DNA of 64,000 bases, taken from positions 1 to 64,000 of the forward strand of contig CALKHN010000052.1 of NCBI GenBank assembly GCA_937991535.1, in the 5' to 3' direction. The notes beneath the pieces were generated by a model, which worked only from the letters and a program-made list of their open reading frames with translations, searched no databases and was not told the origin of the DNA. This DNA comes from an uncultured Sphingobacteriales bacterium. GTDB lineage: Bacteria; Bacteroidota; Bacteroidia; Chitinophagales; Chitinophagaceae. The translations under genes and the position numbers were made by a program. Of this stretch, positions 26,814-37,913 are shown piece by piece (the first letter of the stretch is position 1; every line of letters begins with the position of its first letter).

Positions 26814-28391
26814 ATGGCAGAAATTAAGCCCGATGAAATAAGTGCGATACTGCGTCAGCAGTTAAGCAATTTTAATGCAGGTGCCGACCTGGAAGAAGTA
26901 GGTACAGTATTACAGGTGGGAGATGGTATTGCGCGTATTTATGGCTTAAACAATGTACGTGCGGGCGAACTGGTTGAGTTCGACAATGGTGTTAAAGCCG
27001 TTGCGCTGAACCTGGAAGAAGATAATGTGGGTGTGGTATTAATGGGTGAATCATCGGAAATTAAAGAAGGGCATAAAGTAAAAAGAACCGGCAGCATAGC
27101 CTCTTTGAAAGTAGGGGAAGGATTGGTTGGACGTGTAATAAATGTGCTTGGAGAACCCATAGATGGTAAAGGGCCTGTTACGGGTGAACTGTTTGAAATG
27201 CCTTTGGAACGCAAAGCACCCGGTGTAATTTACCGGGAACCTGTAAAGGAACCGCTGCAAACAGGTATTAAAGCTATAGACGCTATGATCCCGATCGGCC
27301 GCGGCCAACGCGAGCTGATCATTGGCGACCGCCAAACGGGCAAAACAGCCATTGCTGTTGATACCATTATCAATCAAAGAGAATTTTACCAGGCAGGTAA
27401 GCCGGTGTTTTGTATTTATGTGGCGTGCGGACAAAAAGCCTCTACCATAGCCAACGTAATGAAAACATTGGAAGACAATGGCGCTATGGAATATACGGTA
27501 ATTGTTGCGGCTTCGGCCTCCGACCCTGCACCACAACAATTCTTTGCTCCTTATGCCGGGGCAGCAATAGGTGAATATTTTCGCGATACAGGCCGCCCTG
27601 CATTGATTATATATGATGATCTGAGTAAGCAGGCAGTAGCTTACCGCGAGGTTTCTTTATTGCTTCGTCGTCCGCCAGGCCGCGAAGCTTATCCCGGTGA
27701 TGTATTTTATCTCCACAGCCGCCTGCTGGAACGCGCTGCAAAAGTGATCAGCGATGATGCAGTAGCAAAAAACATGAATGATGTGCCCGACAGCATTAAG
27801 CACCTCATTAAAGGTGGCGGATCCTTAACCGCACTCCCTATTATTGAAACACAGGCAGGCGATGTATCGGCATATATCCCTACCAACGTTATTTCCATTA
27901 CAGACGGTCAGATTTTCCTTGAATCGAACCTGTTTAATGCGGGCATTCGTCCGGCTATTAACGTGGGTATTTCCGTTAGCCGTGTGGGCGGTAATGCGCA
28001 GATCAAATCCATGAAAAAAGTAGCGGGAACGCTTAAGCTTGACCAGGCTTTATACCGTGAAATGGAAGCTTTCTCCAAATTTGGCGGCGATCTGGACGCG
28101 GCTACCAAATTAGTACTTGATAAAGGCGCCCGCAACGTGGAAATCCTTAAACAGGCGCAGTATTCGCCTTTCCCTGTTGAAAAACAGGTAGCCATCATTT
28201 ACCTGGGTACCCAGGGATTATTAAGAGATGTGCCTGTAAATAAAGTAAAAGAGTTCGAAGAGTTGTTTCTTTTAGAAATGGAAAATAAATTACCTGATAT
28301 ACTTAATGAATTCAAAAGAGGAAACCTTCCTGATGAAGGCCTTAAGAAAATGACAGAAATAGCGAAAGCACTTATGTCGAGGTATAAGTAA
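26814..28391 (+). CDS. atpA: F0F1 ATP synthase subunit alpha
   Basis: 525 residues. Walker A GDRQTGKTAIA, the DELSEED-equivalent region near the C-terminus, and the alpha-subunit signature PAINVGISVSRVGG are all present; full length for the family. The operon ends here: a strong terminator follows within 20 bases. The gamma gene usually found next in Bacteroidota is absent, so atpG, atpD and atpC must lie outside the window. Confidence 0.98.
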   Translation: MAEIKPDEISAILRQQLSNFNAGADLEEVGTVLQVGDGIARIYGLNNVRAGELVEFDNGVKAVALNLEEDNVGVVLMGESSEIKEGHKVKRTGSIASLKVGEGLVGRVINVLGEPIDGKGPVTGELFEMPLERKAPGVIYREPVKEPLQTGIKAIDAMIPIGRGQRELIIGDRQTGKTAIAVDTIINQREFYQAGKPVFCIYVACGQKASTIANVMKTLEDNGAMEYTVIVAASASDPAPQQFFAPYAGAAIGEYFRDTGRPALIIYDDLSKQAVAYREVSLLLRRPPGREAYPGDVFYLHSRLLERAAKVISDDAVAKNMNDVPDSIKHLIKGGGSLTALPIIETQAGDVSAYIPTNVISITDGQIFLESNLFNAGIRPAINVGISVSRVGGNAQIKSMKKVAGTLKLDQALYREMEAFSKFGGDLDAATKLVLDKGARNVEILKQAQYSPFPVEKQVAIIYLGTQGLLRDVPVNKVKEFEELFLLEMENKLPDILNEFKRGNLPDEGLKKMTEIAKALMSRYK

Positions 28392-28410
28392 GAATAAATT
28401 CACTTCACAT

Positions 28411-28451
28411 GCAAAGCGCCCCGCGGTACACTTTACCGCGGGGCGCTTTGC
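28411..28451 (+). terminator. Terminator after atpA
   Basis: A perfect 18-bp stem (GCAAAGCGCCCCGCGGTA, 28411-28428, with 28434-28451) and a 5-base loop, followed by ATTTTATG. It is the strongest hairpin in the window, although its T-run is short. Confidence 0.85.
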
Positions 28452-28628
28452 ATTTTATGCGCATCTGAACAATAACAACTCATATACTTTCATTGACTCC
28501 ACAACGTTATAGTAAAGCAAAATTAAGAGTATTCACTTACTTCTGTTGATATATGATAATTTGAAAAAAATTAGTCGAAGGAAAGTGCAACTTTACCGAA
28601 TAGTAAAAACATAAGAGATTACACGTAG

Positions 28629-28636
28629 TAGCTTTG
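28629..28636 (+). promoter_or_regulatory. -7 box (TAGCTTTG) of the type IX-secreted protein gene
   Basis: Exact TAnnTTTG. A possible TTG start at 28634 falls inside this box, which supports the ATG at 28694 and a leader of about 50 bases. Confidence 0.65.
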
Positions 28637-28693
28637 TTCCGGAAGGATCATATCCAAGCAATCCAAACTTATGAAGCCATAAACCCTGGCAAT

Positions 28694-31600
28694 ATGAAAA
28701 TACATTTCTACCCTTCGCAAAAATCCTGGTGGCAAAATAAGTTGGCGGTCATCATCTTATTAGTCTTCGCTAAAGGCTATGCACAACCTCCCACTACATT
28801 TCCTGCTACAGGTTCATTCCCGGTAAGCGTGGGAAGGCCTTGCGGAGGAGACCAAACTACGTGGTCTGCTCATGTGTTTAAATACAATGGTATTACAACA
28901 ACTTTGAGTGATTTTGAAAATTGTATTCCAAATCTACAGGGGCCCGGATTTAGTATTTATGGGGCCGGCATTTCATTTAACCCCGCAGACCACATGCTAT
29001 ATTATTACAGGTATACCGGCGGCGATACATATGTTTGGCGTTGGAAGCCGGGTAGCGGCTGCCCGCCTAAAACCGCTGTTTTCCAGAGATATGTTGGCAA
29101 GGCTATTCTTGGGTTTGCATTCGACCCCAACGGTTTGTGTTACCAGTTAATATTTACCGGGTCTTCTCCATATGGCATTGCATTAAGAACTGTTGACTTT
29201 TCTACTGGCACCTTCGGTCCTCAAAAAAACATCGCCTTACCGTCGGGAGTAACAATCACTCAACAGTCTGGCGATTTAACATTAACACCTGATGGAAAAA
29301 TGCTGATGGTTTGGGATAGAAAGTATATTACGGTTAACTATCAGGATTATGCAACTCCCAACCCGTTACAGGCAACCCTGATCGCCAGCTTATCAGGCAG
29401 TCAGATCGTAGGTCTTAATTTTGCTGAGGGTAAACTGATTGCAGCAGATGCTAATAATTCATACTGGGACCTCAATATTCTTACAGGAGCTAAAACAGCT
29501 ATCACGCAATCGCCCTGTTACCAAAGTAATGATCTTACAGAAGTGATTTCGGGTATCGGCGTTGCCAAAAAACTGTCCTCTGCTACGCCAACAGGTACTC
29601 CTGGCCAATATAACCTGAGCTATGATATTACTGTTAAAAATTTTGGAGGATGGGATATCAGCAACGTCCAGGTTGCTGAAATACTTAGAGGATCAGCGTC
29701 CGCCGGCGCACCGTTTACCTTAGCCAATAGCCCTACCAATGTTACAGTTACTTTGATTGATAATCCAGCGGGAGTATCGCTTAATACCGCCTATAATGGC
29801 ACTACGAATACTAACCTCCTGGCGGCAGGTCAGGTTTTGCCAAACTTCCCTGTGGCAAACAATTACTTCACCATACGGGTATCTTTTCGGGTTAGCAATA
29901 TTATAGTTGGTAAGGTTTATAATAATAGTGCAAGAGCAACGGGAAATGGTTATGCCGGTGTAAGTCTGGAAGATATTTCTACCAACGGAGATAATCCGGA
30001 TTTAAATAATAACGCCAAGCCAGACGATCCGGGTGAAAATCAACCCACTCCGTTTGTTATTTTAACCACTGCTGAAATGCCTCCCTGTGAAGCTTTAAAT
30101 AAAATAATATATAAACAGGAATTCGGATCCGGATCCGGACTTGCAACAAGTATTCCCGCCGCCACAGGTTCTGCCGGAACTGCGTCAACAGACTATACAG
30201 GAAGCATCTTACAGCCATTAGATGTAGAACAATATGCGCTGACCAATAACGCCAACAATGGTAATACAGCACGCTGGATAAGCCTTGCCGATCACACTGG
30301 TGGAGGAAGAATGATGGTAGTGAATGCCGATATAAAATCAAATAAAGTTTACAGCGATAAAATAAATATATCCTGTGGCAATTTGAAATATTCCTTATTC
30401 GCATTTGTATCCAATATAAGCAACTCCGCTTATGGTACTTTTTGCGATGCATTTGGCGGAATAGTAAGACCTAAATTAACATTTACAGTCCGTGATGCAT
30501 CTAACGGCAACATTATAACCAATCTTACTACACCCGAAATCACAAGTGGTGCATGGACACAATACGGAATGAAGTTCGTAATGCCTGCCGGTATTAGCCA
30601 GATCATCATTGAAATTACCAATTCCGCGCCCGGTGGTTGCGGTAATGACCTGGCAATAGATGATATACAGTTTGGATTATGTGATCCTACACCTACGGTG
30701 TCTGTTAACAATACTGCGGGTTGCGAAAATGGTATAACTACGTTCAGCGCTGCGCTGAGCGATCCAACCGTGATTTCAGGAACCCTGGAATACCAATGGC
30801 AGGTAAGCACGGATAATTCTACGTGGACGAATATTACAGGTGCAACCAGTGTGGATTACACTATTAATCCAATGCAACCTTCAGATATTGGTAAATACTA
30901 CCGCGCAATTGTAGCCCCTTCCGGTAGTATTAATAACGTTGATTGCCGGTATACATCCAATAGCTTCCAGCTTACCGCTAAAACACTGTCTGCCGCACCA
31001 ACAGCCATTGATGCGTCGCCGGCTCAAACTACCTGTCCGGGCAATGCTGTGAACCTTACCGTGCAAGGCGGAACACTGGGTACCAATGCAGTATGGAGAT
31101 GGTACAGGAACAGTTGCGGAGACACACTTATCGGCACCGGTACCATGATTTCAGTGATGCCTACACAAACAACAACTTATTATGTGAGAGCAGAAGGCGA
31201 CTGCAATATTACCGCTTGTGCCCAGATTACCATAAACGTTATACCATGCGTTATTCTGCCCGTTGATTTTCTTCAATTTAGCGCAGTACAACGTGCACAT
31301 ACAATTGATCTGGACTGGAGGATCATTACATCGGAGCAAATCAGTCATTTTGAGGTGGAACGATCAGAAAATGGGAATACATTTAATAAAATAGGTACAG
31401 TAACAAGCCCTGTTCCAAAAAACACAGCCGTAAGATTTACCTATCAGGATGCCGATCCGAATGTCAGCAGCAATATTCTATACTATCGTATTAAGGTTAT
31501 AAGTAAAGACGGCGTAAGTAAATACAGCAATATCCTTACCGTAAGAATTTCCGCACAAAACAACAGGAAATTAAAAATTAGTCCTAACCCCACCTCATCC

Positions 31601-31819
31601 TCAGTAAATATTAGTTTCTATTCCGCGCTGCGCGGTACAATAGAACTTCAGATACTGGATTTAACAGGTAAAATAGTATTGCGCGAACAAAGAGCAGTAG
31701 AATCAGGCGAAAACAGCATTACACTTAATCAGTTAAGCCGTCTGAGCGAAGGCGTATATACAATCCTTATTCATACCGGCGACAGGTGGGAAAGAGAACG
31801 AATTGTAATCAGGCGATAA
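28694..31819 (+). CDS. Large secreted surface protein with type IX sorting domain
   Basis: 1041 residues from the ATG at 28694. The signal peptide (LAVIILLVFAKGYAQ) is preceded by an Arg/Lys-containing n-region. The N-terminal ~300 residues look like a WD/beta-propeller-type domain (CLPTED-like repeats not resolved). A DUF11-like segment (YDITVKNFGGWDISNVQVAE) and Ig-like stretches (LEYQWQVSTDNSTW; CPGNAVNLTVQGG) follow. The C-terminal ~80 residues are a Por/type IX sorting domain (KISPNPTSSSVNI to GVYTILIHTGDRW). It is exported across the outer membrane and anchored at the surface. Binding or adhesion is likely; no catalytic motif was seen. Confidence 0.88.
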   Translation: MKIHFYPSQKSWWQNKLAVIILLVFAKGYAQPPTTFPATGSFPVSVGRPCGGDQTTWSAHVFKYNGITTTLSDFENCIPNLQGPGFSIYGAGISFNPADHMLYYYRYTGGDTYVWRWKPGSGCPPKTAVFQRYVGKAILGFAFDPNGLCYQLIFTGSSPYGIALRTVDFSTGTFGPQKNIALPSGVTITQQSGDLTLTPDGKMLMVWDRKYITVNYQDYATPNPLQATLIASLSGSQIVGLNFAEGKLIAADANNSYWDLNILTGAKTAITQSPCYQSNDLTEVISGIGVAKKLSSATPTGTPGQYNLSYDITVKNFGGWDISNVQVAEILRGSASAGAPFTLANSPTNVTVTLIDNPAGVSLNTAYNGTTNTNLLAAGQVLPNFPVANNYFTIRVSFRVSNIIVGKVYNNSARATGNGYAGVSLEDISTNGDNPDLNNNAKPDDPGENQPTPFVILTTAEMPPCEALNKIIYKQEFGSGSGLATSIPAATGSAGTASTDYTGSILQPLDVEQYALTNNANNGNTARWISLADHTGGGRMMVVNADIKSNKVYSDKINISCGNLKYSLFAFVSNISNSAYGTFCDAFGGIVRPKLTFTVRDASNGNIITNLTTPEITSGAWTQYGMKFVMPAGISQIIIEITNSAPGGCGNDLAIDDIQFGLCDPTPTVSVNNTAGCENGITTFSAALSDPTVISGTLEYQWQVSTDNSTWTNITGATSVDYTINPMQPSDIGKYYRAIVAPSGSINNVDCRYTSNSFQLTAKTLSAAPTAIDASPAQTTCPGNAVNLTVQGGTLGTNAVWRWYRNSCGDTLIGTGTMISVMPTQTTTYYVRAEGDCNITACAQITINVIPCVILPVDFLQFSAVQRAHTIDLDWRIITSEQISHFEVERSENGNTFNKIGTVTSPVPKNTAVRFTYQDADPNVSSNILYYRIKVISKDGVSKYSNILTVRISAQNNRKLKISPNPTSSSVNISFYSALRGTIELQILDLTGKIVLREQRAVESGENSITLNQLSRLSEGVYTILIHTGDRWERERIVIRR

Positions 31820-31842
31820 AATTACTCAATCATATAAAATCC

Positions 31843-31870
31843 TCCTCCCTGAAACGGGAGGATTTTTTTT
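31843..31870 (+). terminator. Terminator of the type IX-secreted protein gene
   Basis: A 7-bp stem (TCCTCCC / GGGAGGA, 31843-31849 with 31856-31862) and a 6-base loop, followed by eight T residues. Confidence 0.85.
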
Positions 31871-31979
31871 AAAATTTAATTTATAATATACATCACTTTA
31901 TATTTATTATAAATCAGCGTAAGATGATAGCGAATCAACCCTTTTTTCTACCTTCTTGTTTCCTTATTATCTTCGTCAT

Positions 31980-32783
31980 ATGACCAGAAAACAACTTGCA
32001 GAACATATCAAAGCCCAATCATCTTATCTGTGTGTAGGGCTAGACACAGATATCAGTAAAATCCCAAGACATCTTTTATCCCACACCGACCCGGTTTTTG
32101 AATTTAATAAACAAATCATTGACGCAACGAAAGACCATTGTGTAAGCTATAAAATAAACACTGCCTTTTATGAAAGTCAGGGGCTAAAGGGGTGGGAGGC
32201 TATGGAAAAGACAGTAAACTACATTCCTTCTACCCATTTTACAATAGCCGATGCCAAGCGTGGAGATATTGGAAATACATCGTCGCAGTATGCAAAAGCG
32301 TTTTTTGAAGTTTTAAATTTTGATGCTATTACCGTTGCGCCATATATGGGCGAAGACAGTGTAAGGCCTTTCCTGGAATACAAAAACAAATGGACCATCG
32401 TATTGGGTCTTACCTCCAATCCGGGGGCGAAAGATTTTGAGTTACAGCAAACAGGCGAGGAAAGGTTGTACGAAAAGGTATTGCGAACGGTAGCCAAATG
32501 GGGATCAACAGAAAATCTAATGTTCGTAATAGGCGCCACGCAACCCGAAGAATTCATTAATATCCGTAGTATACTTCCAGATCATTTTTTTCTCGTTCCC
32601 GGCGTAGGTTTCCAGGGAGGCAGCCTGAAAGAAATTTCTGAAAAAGCGATGAATAAAGATTATGGTATCCTGATAAATGTTTCACGGGCAATTATTTTTG
32701 CGGGTGAAAAAGAAGATTTCGCGTTAGAAGCAAAAGCTATCGCATCACAATACCAACTGGAAATGAGTGGATATATAAAATAA
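31980..32783 (+). CDS. pyrF: Orotidine 5'-phosphate decarboxylase
   Basis: 267 residues from the ATG at 31980 (MTRKQLAEHI); the earlier in-frame ATG adds eight residues read from a T-rich leader. The catalytic DxKxxD motif is seen in ADAKRGDIGNTS, and the phosphate-binding end (GVGFQGGSLKE) is present. Size and spacing fit the long type 2 PyrF found in Bacteroidota. It makes UMP from OMP in pyrimidine synthesis. TATCTTCG directly upstream is one mismatch from a -7 box. Confidence 0.95.
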   Translation: MTRKQLAEHIKAQSSYLCVGLDTDISKIPRHLLSHTDPVFEFNKQIIDATKDHCVSYKINTAFYESQGLKGWEAMEKTVNYIPSTHFTIADAKRGDIGNTSSQYAKAFFEVLNFDAITVAPYMGEDSVRPFLEYKNKWTIVLGLTSNPGAKDFELQQTGEERLYEKVLRTVAKWGSTENLMFVIGATQPEEFINIRSILPDHFFLVPGVGFQGGSLKEISEKAMNKDYGILINVSRAIIFAGEKEDFALEAKAIASQYQLEMSGYIK

Positions 32784-32809
32784 AAAAGCGCAACCATCTT
32801 AGCTGCGCT
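32782..32809 (-). terminator. Terminator of the H1-like gene
   Basis: Stem AGCGCA/TGCGCT (32787-32792 with 32804-32809), followed on the minus strand by six T residues. It overlaps the stop codon of the convergent pyrF gene. Confidence 0.6.
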
Positions 32810-32845
32810 ATATCGGTATTGTTTTATTTTTTACCCGAAAGAGTA

Positions 32846-33214
32846 TTATAAGCTGAATAATCCCCCATTATCTTCGGAAGGAGATGAAGGAAGTTCTGCT
32901 GGAGATGGAGTTACAGGCTCTGTTACGGGAACAACCATTGGTTTCTTAGCAGGAGCTTTCTTTTTAGAAGCGGCTTTTTTTGCAGGCGCTTTCTTAGCCG
33001 ATGCTGTCTTTTTAGGGGCGGCTTTTTTTGCAGGCGCTTTCTTTTTAGGAGCCGCTTTTTTTACAGCCTTTTTAGCCGGTGCATTCTTTTTAGGGGCGGC
33101 TTTTTTTGCAGGCACTTTCTTTTTAGGGGCAGCTTTTTTTACTGCTTTCTTTGCAGGGGCCTTTTTTTTAGGTGCAACTTTCTTTGAAGCACTTTTTTTC
33201 TTTGCTTTAGCCAT
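32846..33214 (-). CDS. Histone H1-like Lys/Ala/Pro-rich protein
   Basis: 122 residues built almost entirely of KKAxPKKKAPAKKA-type repeats (residues 1-92), ending in an acidic/serine tail (PSSPSEDNGGLFSL). Such proteins bind DNA or RNA non-specifically through their basic disordered tail; relatives include Hc1-like and AlgP-like proteins. The repeats are also visible as near-identical DNA blocks of ~33-36 bases, so length may vary among strains. Function as a nucleoid-associated protein is inferred from composition only. Confidence 0.82.
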   Translation of the reverse strand: MAKAKKKSASKKVAPKKKAPAKKAVKKAAPKKKVPAKKAAPKKNAPAKKAVKKAAPKKKAPAKKAAPKKTASAKKAPAKKAASKKKAPAKKPMVVPVTEPVTPSPAELPSSPSEDNGGLFSL

Positions 33215-33367
33215 GATTGTTGGAATTTATTGTGTTTGAAGAAGTGATTTATTGATGCAGAAAATTAGGCAATAATATTTATAATACTAAAAAACATGCT
33301 TACTTTTTTTGTAAAGGCACGCAAAATCATGAGCTATTTAATAAACATTTATCCGCACTGCGTTTTC

Positions 33368-33517
33368 CTAACCTGGTGGAGCACTTAAGTCGTACACTGC
33401 ATCCGGATATAATATTGAACAATCACCTTCTTCAGTAAAAACGCCAGCAATACCCTGCAAAAAGGCTTTCTGTTCCGGAGGTTTGCTCATCAGCTTTTTG
33501 CCAGAAAATATATGCAT
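33368..33517 (-). CDS. Possible 49-residue protein
   Basis: An open frame from ATG (33517) to TAG (33368), in the 420-base gap between the H1-like and peroxiredoxin genes. The translation begins MHIFSGKKLMSKPPEQKAFL and continues QGIAGVFTEEGDCSILYPDAVYD. Its codon use is like that of neighbouring genes, and an in-frame stop lies just upstream of the ATG, so the start is well placed. I recognise no family. It could be a real small protein or the remnant of a longer gene. Confidence 0.42.
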   Translation of the reverse strand: MHIFSGKKLMSKPPEQKAFLQGIAGVFTEEGDCSILYPDAVYDLSAPPG

Positions 33518-33535
33518 TTCTGCTCAATAAAGAAA

Positions 33536-33595
33536 CACAGAAGCGGGGGAGACACGGTATACCATGTACAATAGCCGTGCCCGGGGGCTTCTGTG
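33536..33595. repeat. 60-base imperfect inverted repeat
   Basis: Outer arms CACAGAAGC (33536-33544) and GCTTCTGTG (33587-33595), and inner arms CACGG (33553-33557) and CCGTG (33575-33579), separated by G-rich unpaired segments. On the minus strand it follows the peroxiredoxin stop and leads into TGTTTCTTTATT, so it may act as a weak terminator. Confidence 0.5.
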
Positions 33596-33634
33596 ATTCA
33601 AAAAATATGGCTTTAGTAACCCTTACATTTCAGA

Positions 33635-34270
33635 TTACAGATTAGGCTGAGGGGTGTAACGCAAATAGGGTTTCACAATCTTTACACCTTTAGGGAATTT
33701 TTTCTCGGCATCTTCATTAGAAATAGCGGGAGAAATGATCACATCTTCGGTTGGCTTCCAGTCTGCCGGAGTCGACACGCTATAATTACTTGTTAACTGC
33801 AGCGAATCAATTACACGCAACACTTCATGAAAATTACGTCCGGTTGATGCAGGATAAGTGATCGTAAGTTTCACTTTTTTATCTGGTCCTATTACAAATA
33901 ACGAACGTACCGTAAAGCTTTCGGATGCATTGGGATGAATCATTCCGTAAGCGGTAGCTACTTTCTTTTCAGGATCTGCAATAATCGGGAACTTGACATC
34001 GGCATTTTGTGTTTCATTGATGTCTTTCACCCACCCGATATGCTTATCCAGCGGATCAACACTTACAGCCAGTACTTTTACATTGCGTTTTGCAAATTCG
34101 TCCTGCAACAAAGCCGTTTTGCCCAACTCAGTGGTACAAACTGGTGTGTAATCGGCAGGATGAGAAAACAAAACTCCCCAGCTATCGCCAAGAAATTCGT
34201 AAAAATCAATTTTGCCCGCAGTTGTTTCGGCGGTAAAATTTGGTGCAATATCACCTAAACGCAAACTCAT
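33635..34270 (-). CDS. 1-Cys peroxiredoxin (Prx6 family)
   Basis: 211 residues. The peroxidatic Cys45 lies in DYTPVCTTELG, and the Prx6-type C-terminal dimer region (ISPAISNEDAEKKFPKGVKIVKPYLRYTPQP) is present. It reduces hydrogen peroxide and alkyl hydroperoxides in the cytoplasm; no signal peptide. A -7 box lies 33 bases upstream. It is monocistronic, with dinB upstream on the same strand. Confidence 0.95.
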   Translation of the reverse strand: MSLRLGDIAPNFTAETTAGKIDFYEFLGDSWGVLFSHPADYTPVCTTELGKTALLQDEFAKRNVKVLAVSVDPLDKHIGWVKDINETQNADVKFPIIADPEKKVATAYGMIHPNASESFTVRSLFVIGPDKKVKLTITYPASTGRNFHEVLRVIDSLQLTSNYSVSTPADWKPTEDVIISPAISNEDAEKKFPKGVKIVKPYLRYTPQPNL

Positions 34271-34302
34271 AATAGATTATTTAAAAGTTATAAAAAAGAC
34301 TA

Positions 34303-34310
34303 CAAATATA
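34303..34310 (-). promoter_or_regulatory. -7 box (TATATTTG) of the peroxiredoxin gene
   Basis: Exact TAnnTTTG on the minus strand. No TTTG at the matching -33 distance was seen, so an activator may be needed. Confidence 0.5.
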
Positions 34311-34351
34311 TCATTTTCCTACAAACCAGGTAGACTATTGGGTTAAAAATA

Positions 34352-35497
34352 TTAAATTGTTCGTGCAAGGCATACGGCATTTTTACCAAACCTGCCTTTA
34401 ACGGCATCTATAGCCTTATACAAACCCGTCTTCTTTTCCGTGTTTTCAAAAAGATTGGTTTGCCTGGCTTCACCGGTTAGCTCACTCAGCCGGACGCCCA
34501 ATAAACGAACAGGCTGCCCTTTCCGGTACAGTTTATAAAAAAGAGCTTTGGCTGCCGGAATAAGTTCGTCATCATAACACGTATACGAAATAGCCATCTG
34601 GCGTGATGTGGTCTCAAAATCAGGGTATCTGATCTTTACGGCAATGCAACCCGCCATCTTATCATCCTGCCGCAATTCATAGCACACACGCTCCGTCATC
34701 CCAACCAGTTCACTCATAATAAAGTCCATATCGGTACTGCTTGCTTCAAAAGTATTTTCGGCAGATACAGACCTGGCTTCGCGATAAGGAACCACTTCCC
34801 CATGGTGAATACCCTGCGCTTTTTGCCAGAGCTCCAATCCATAATTTCCTAAAAAGAATTCCATGTCGGCCGGTTTCCTGGAAGCAATATCGCCAATCGT
34901 TTGGATACCCATGGCAAGCAAATGCTGGTAAGTTTGTGTGCCTATACCGGGTATGGTGTTTACAGGCAAAGGAGATAAAAACGCTTTTCCCATATCCGCC
35001 CCCACCTGCATGTACCCGTTAGGCTTGGCCTCATTGGTGGCAATTTTAGCGATCATTTTATTGGATGCCAGTGCAAAGGAAATGGGCAATCCTGTTTTAT
35101 CAATAATTTCCTGCCTCAAATCAATGGTCCATTGCCATGGATTGAAATACTTGTCCATGCCGGTAAGATCAAGATAAAATTCATCAATAGACGCTTTTTC
35201 AAACAAGGGAGCTTTTGCCGCAATGATTTCTGTAACCCACCTGGAATATCTGCTGTATTCACCCCGGGTTCCTTTTACCACTGTAGCCTGAGGACATAAC
35301 CGCATAGCGGTAGCCATTGGCATTGCAGAATGTATACCATATTTACGGGCCTCATAACTGCAGGCAGCTACTACTCCCCTTTCTTTACTTCCTCCCACGA
35401 TCAATGGCTTTCCCTTCAGCGAAGGATTATTGATACATTCCACAGACACAAAAAATGCATCCAGGTCAAAATGTGCTATAGTGCGTATCTGAGACAT
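34352..35497 (-). CDS. dinB: DNA polymerase IV (Y-family)
   Basis: 381 residues. The catalytic acidic residues sit in HFDLDAFFVSVE (Asp11) and KASIDEFYLDLTG; the helix-hairpin-helix region (VNTIPGIGTQTYQHLLAMG) and little-finger domain follow. It performs error-prone translesion synthesis. The gene starts 18 bases after rsmE, in the same direction, so both are probably on one transcript. No SOS box was recognised upstream. Confidence 0.95.
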   Translation of the reverse strand: MSQIRTIAHFDLDAFFVSVECINNPSLKGKPLIVGGSKERGVVAACSYEARKYGIHSAMPMATAMRLCPQATVVKGTRGEYSRYSRWVTEIIAAKAPLFEKASIDEFYLDLTGMDKYFNPWQWTIDLRQEIIDKTGLPISFALASNKMIAKIATNEAKPNGYMQVGADMGKAFLSPLPVNTIPGIGTQTYQHLLAMGIQTIGDIASRKPADMEFFLGNYGLELWQKAQGIHHGEVVPYREARSVSAENTFEASSTDMDFIMSELVGMTERVCYELRQDDKMAGCIAVKIRYPDFETTSRQMAISYTCYDDELIPAAKALFYKLYRKGQPVRLLGVRLSELTGEARQTNLFENTEKKTGLYKAIDAVKGRFGKNAVCLARTI

Positions 35498-35515
35498 TAC
35501 AGGGATATATGCAAT

Positions 35516-36217
35516 TTACTGAATTCGCAATAAAATAGCCGCAGCTATACCGGCGGTTTCCGTTCTAAGGCGGGTATTACCAAGGCTCACAGGTTTAAAC
35601 TGATGATGCAATGCCAAATCAATTTCTGAAGTGGTAAAATCGCCTTCAGGACCTATACAGATGGTTTTATCCCCGGCAGGCGGCAAACCGGTAAGTGTGT
35701 TTTTCTCTGTATTCACGCAATGGGCAATGTATTTCATTTCACTATCAACCCCGCCAATCCATTCTTTAAAGTGTACGGGTTCGGACAACTGTGGCAACCA
35801 GCACTGCTGGCTTTGTAACATGGCACTTACCATAATGCTTTTCATTCTTTCATAACGAAAATGACTCCTTTCCGTTCTTTCGCAGACCAGGGGAACAATC
35901 GAACCAATACCTATTTCCGTGCATTTTTCAAGAAACCATTCAAACCGGGATGCATTTTTAAGCAGCGAAATAGCTACGGCAATCCGTGGTTGCTGCGCCG
36001 GAACATCTGATTCGTTTTCAATATAAACAGTGCATCCCTTTTTGTGCAGTTCCTCTATAACACCTATGCATTTTTTGCCCTTCCCGTCAGTAACACAGAG
36101 CCTTTCACCCTTTCTCATACGCAATACATGGCTTATATGCCTGGCAGTGGCATCATCCAGTGTGAGTACAGTGCCCGCAGGAGATATGTATTCAGCATAA
36201 AAAAAAGGAAGCGGCAT
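35516..36217 (-). CDS. rsmE: 16S rRNA (uracil1498-N3)-methyltransferase
   Basis: 233 residues. An N-terminal PUA-like part (HISHVLRMRKGERLCVTDGKG) precedes the SPOUT methyltransferase core with the trefoil-knot motifs ICIGPEGDFTTSEIDLA and SLGNTRLRTETAGIAA. It methylates U1498 of 16S rRNA. First gene of the rsmE-dinB unit. Confidence 0.95.
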   Translation of the reverse strand: MPLPFFYAEYISPAGTVLTLDDATARHISHVLRMRKGERLCVTDGKGKKCIGVIEELHKKGCTVYIENESDVPAQQPRIAVAISLLKNASRFEWFLEKCTEIGIGSIVPLVCERTERSHFRYERMKSIMVSAMLQSQQCWLPQLSEPVHFKEWIGGVDSEMKYIAHCVNTEKNTLTGLPPAGDKTICIGPEGDFTTSEIDLALHHQFKPVSLGNTRLRTETAGIAAAILLRIQ

Positions 36218-36350
36218 AACGCGTATATTTCATGCAAATAAAAGAAAAGATTACGCTCCCTTTCAGAAAAAAGCCTCCCGTTTACGGAAAGCTTAATGAA
36301 GGATTCATTATCCAACCTCAAATATCTACATATGTGCAAGCTTTTATACT

Positions 36351-37913
<1,563 letters not shown>

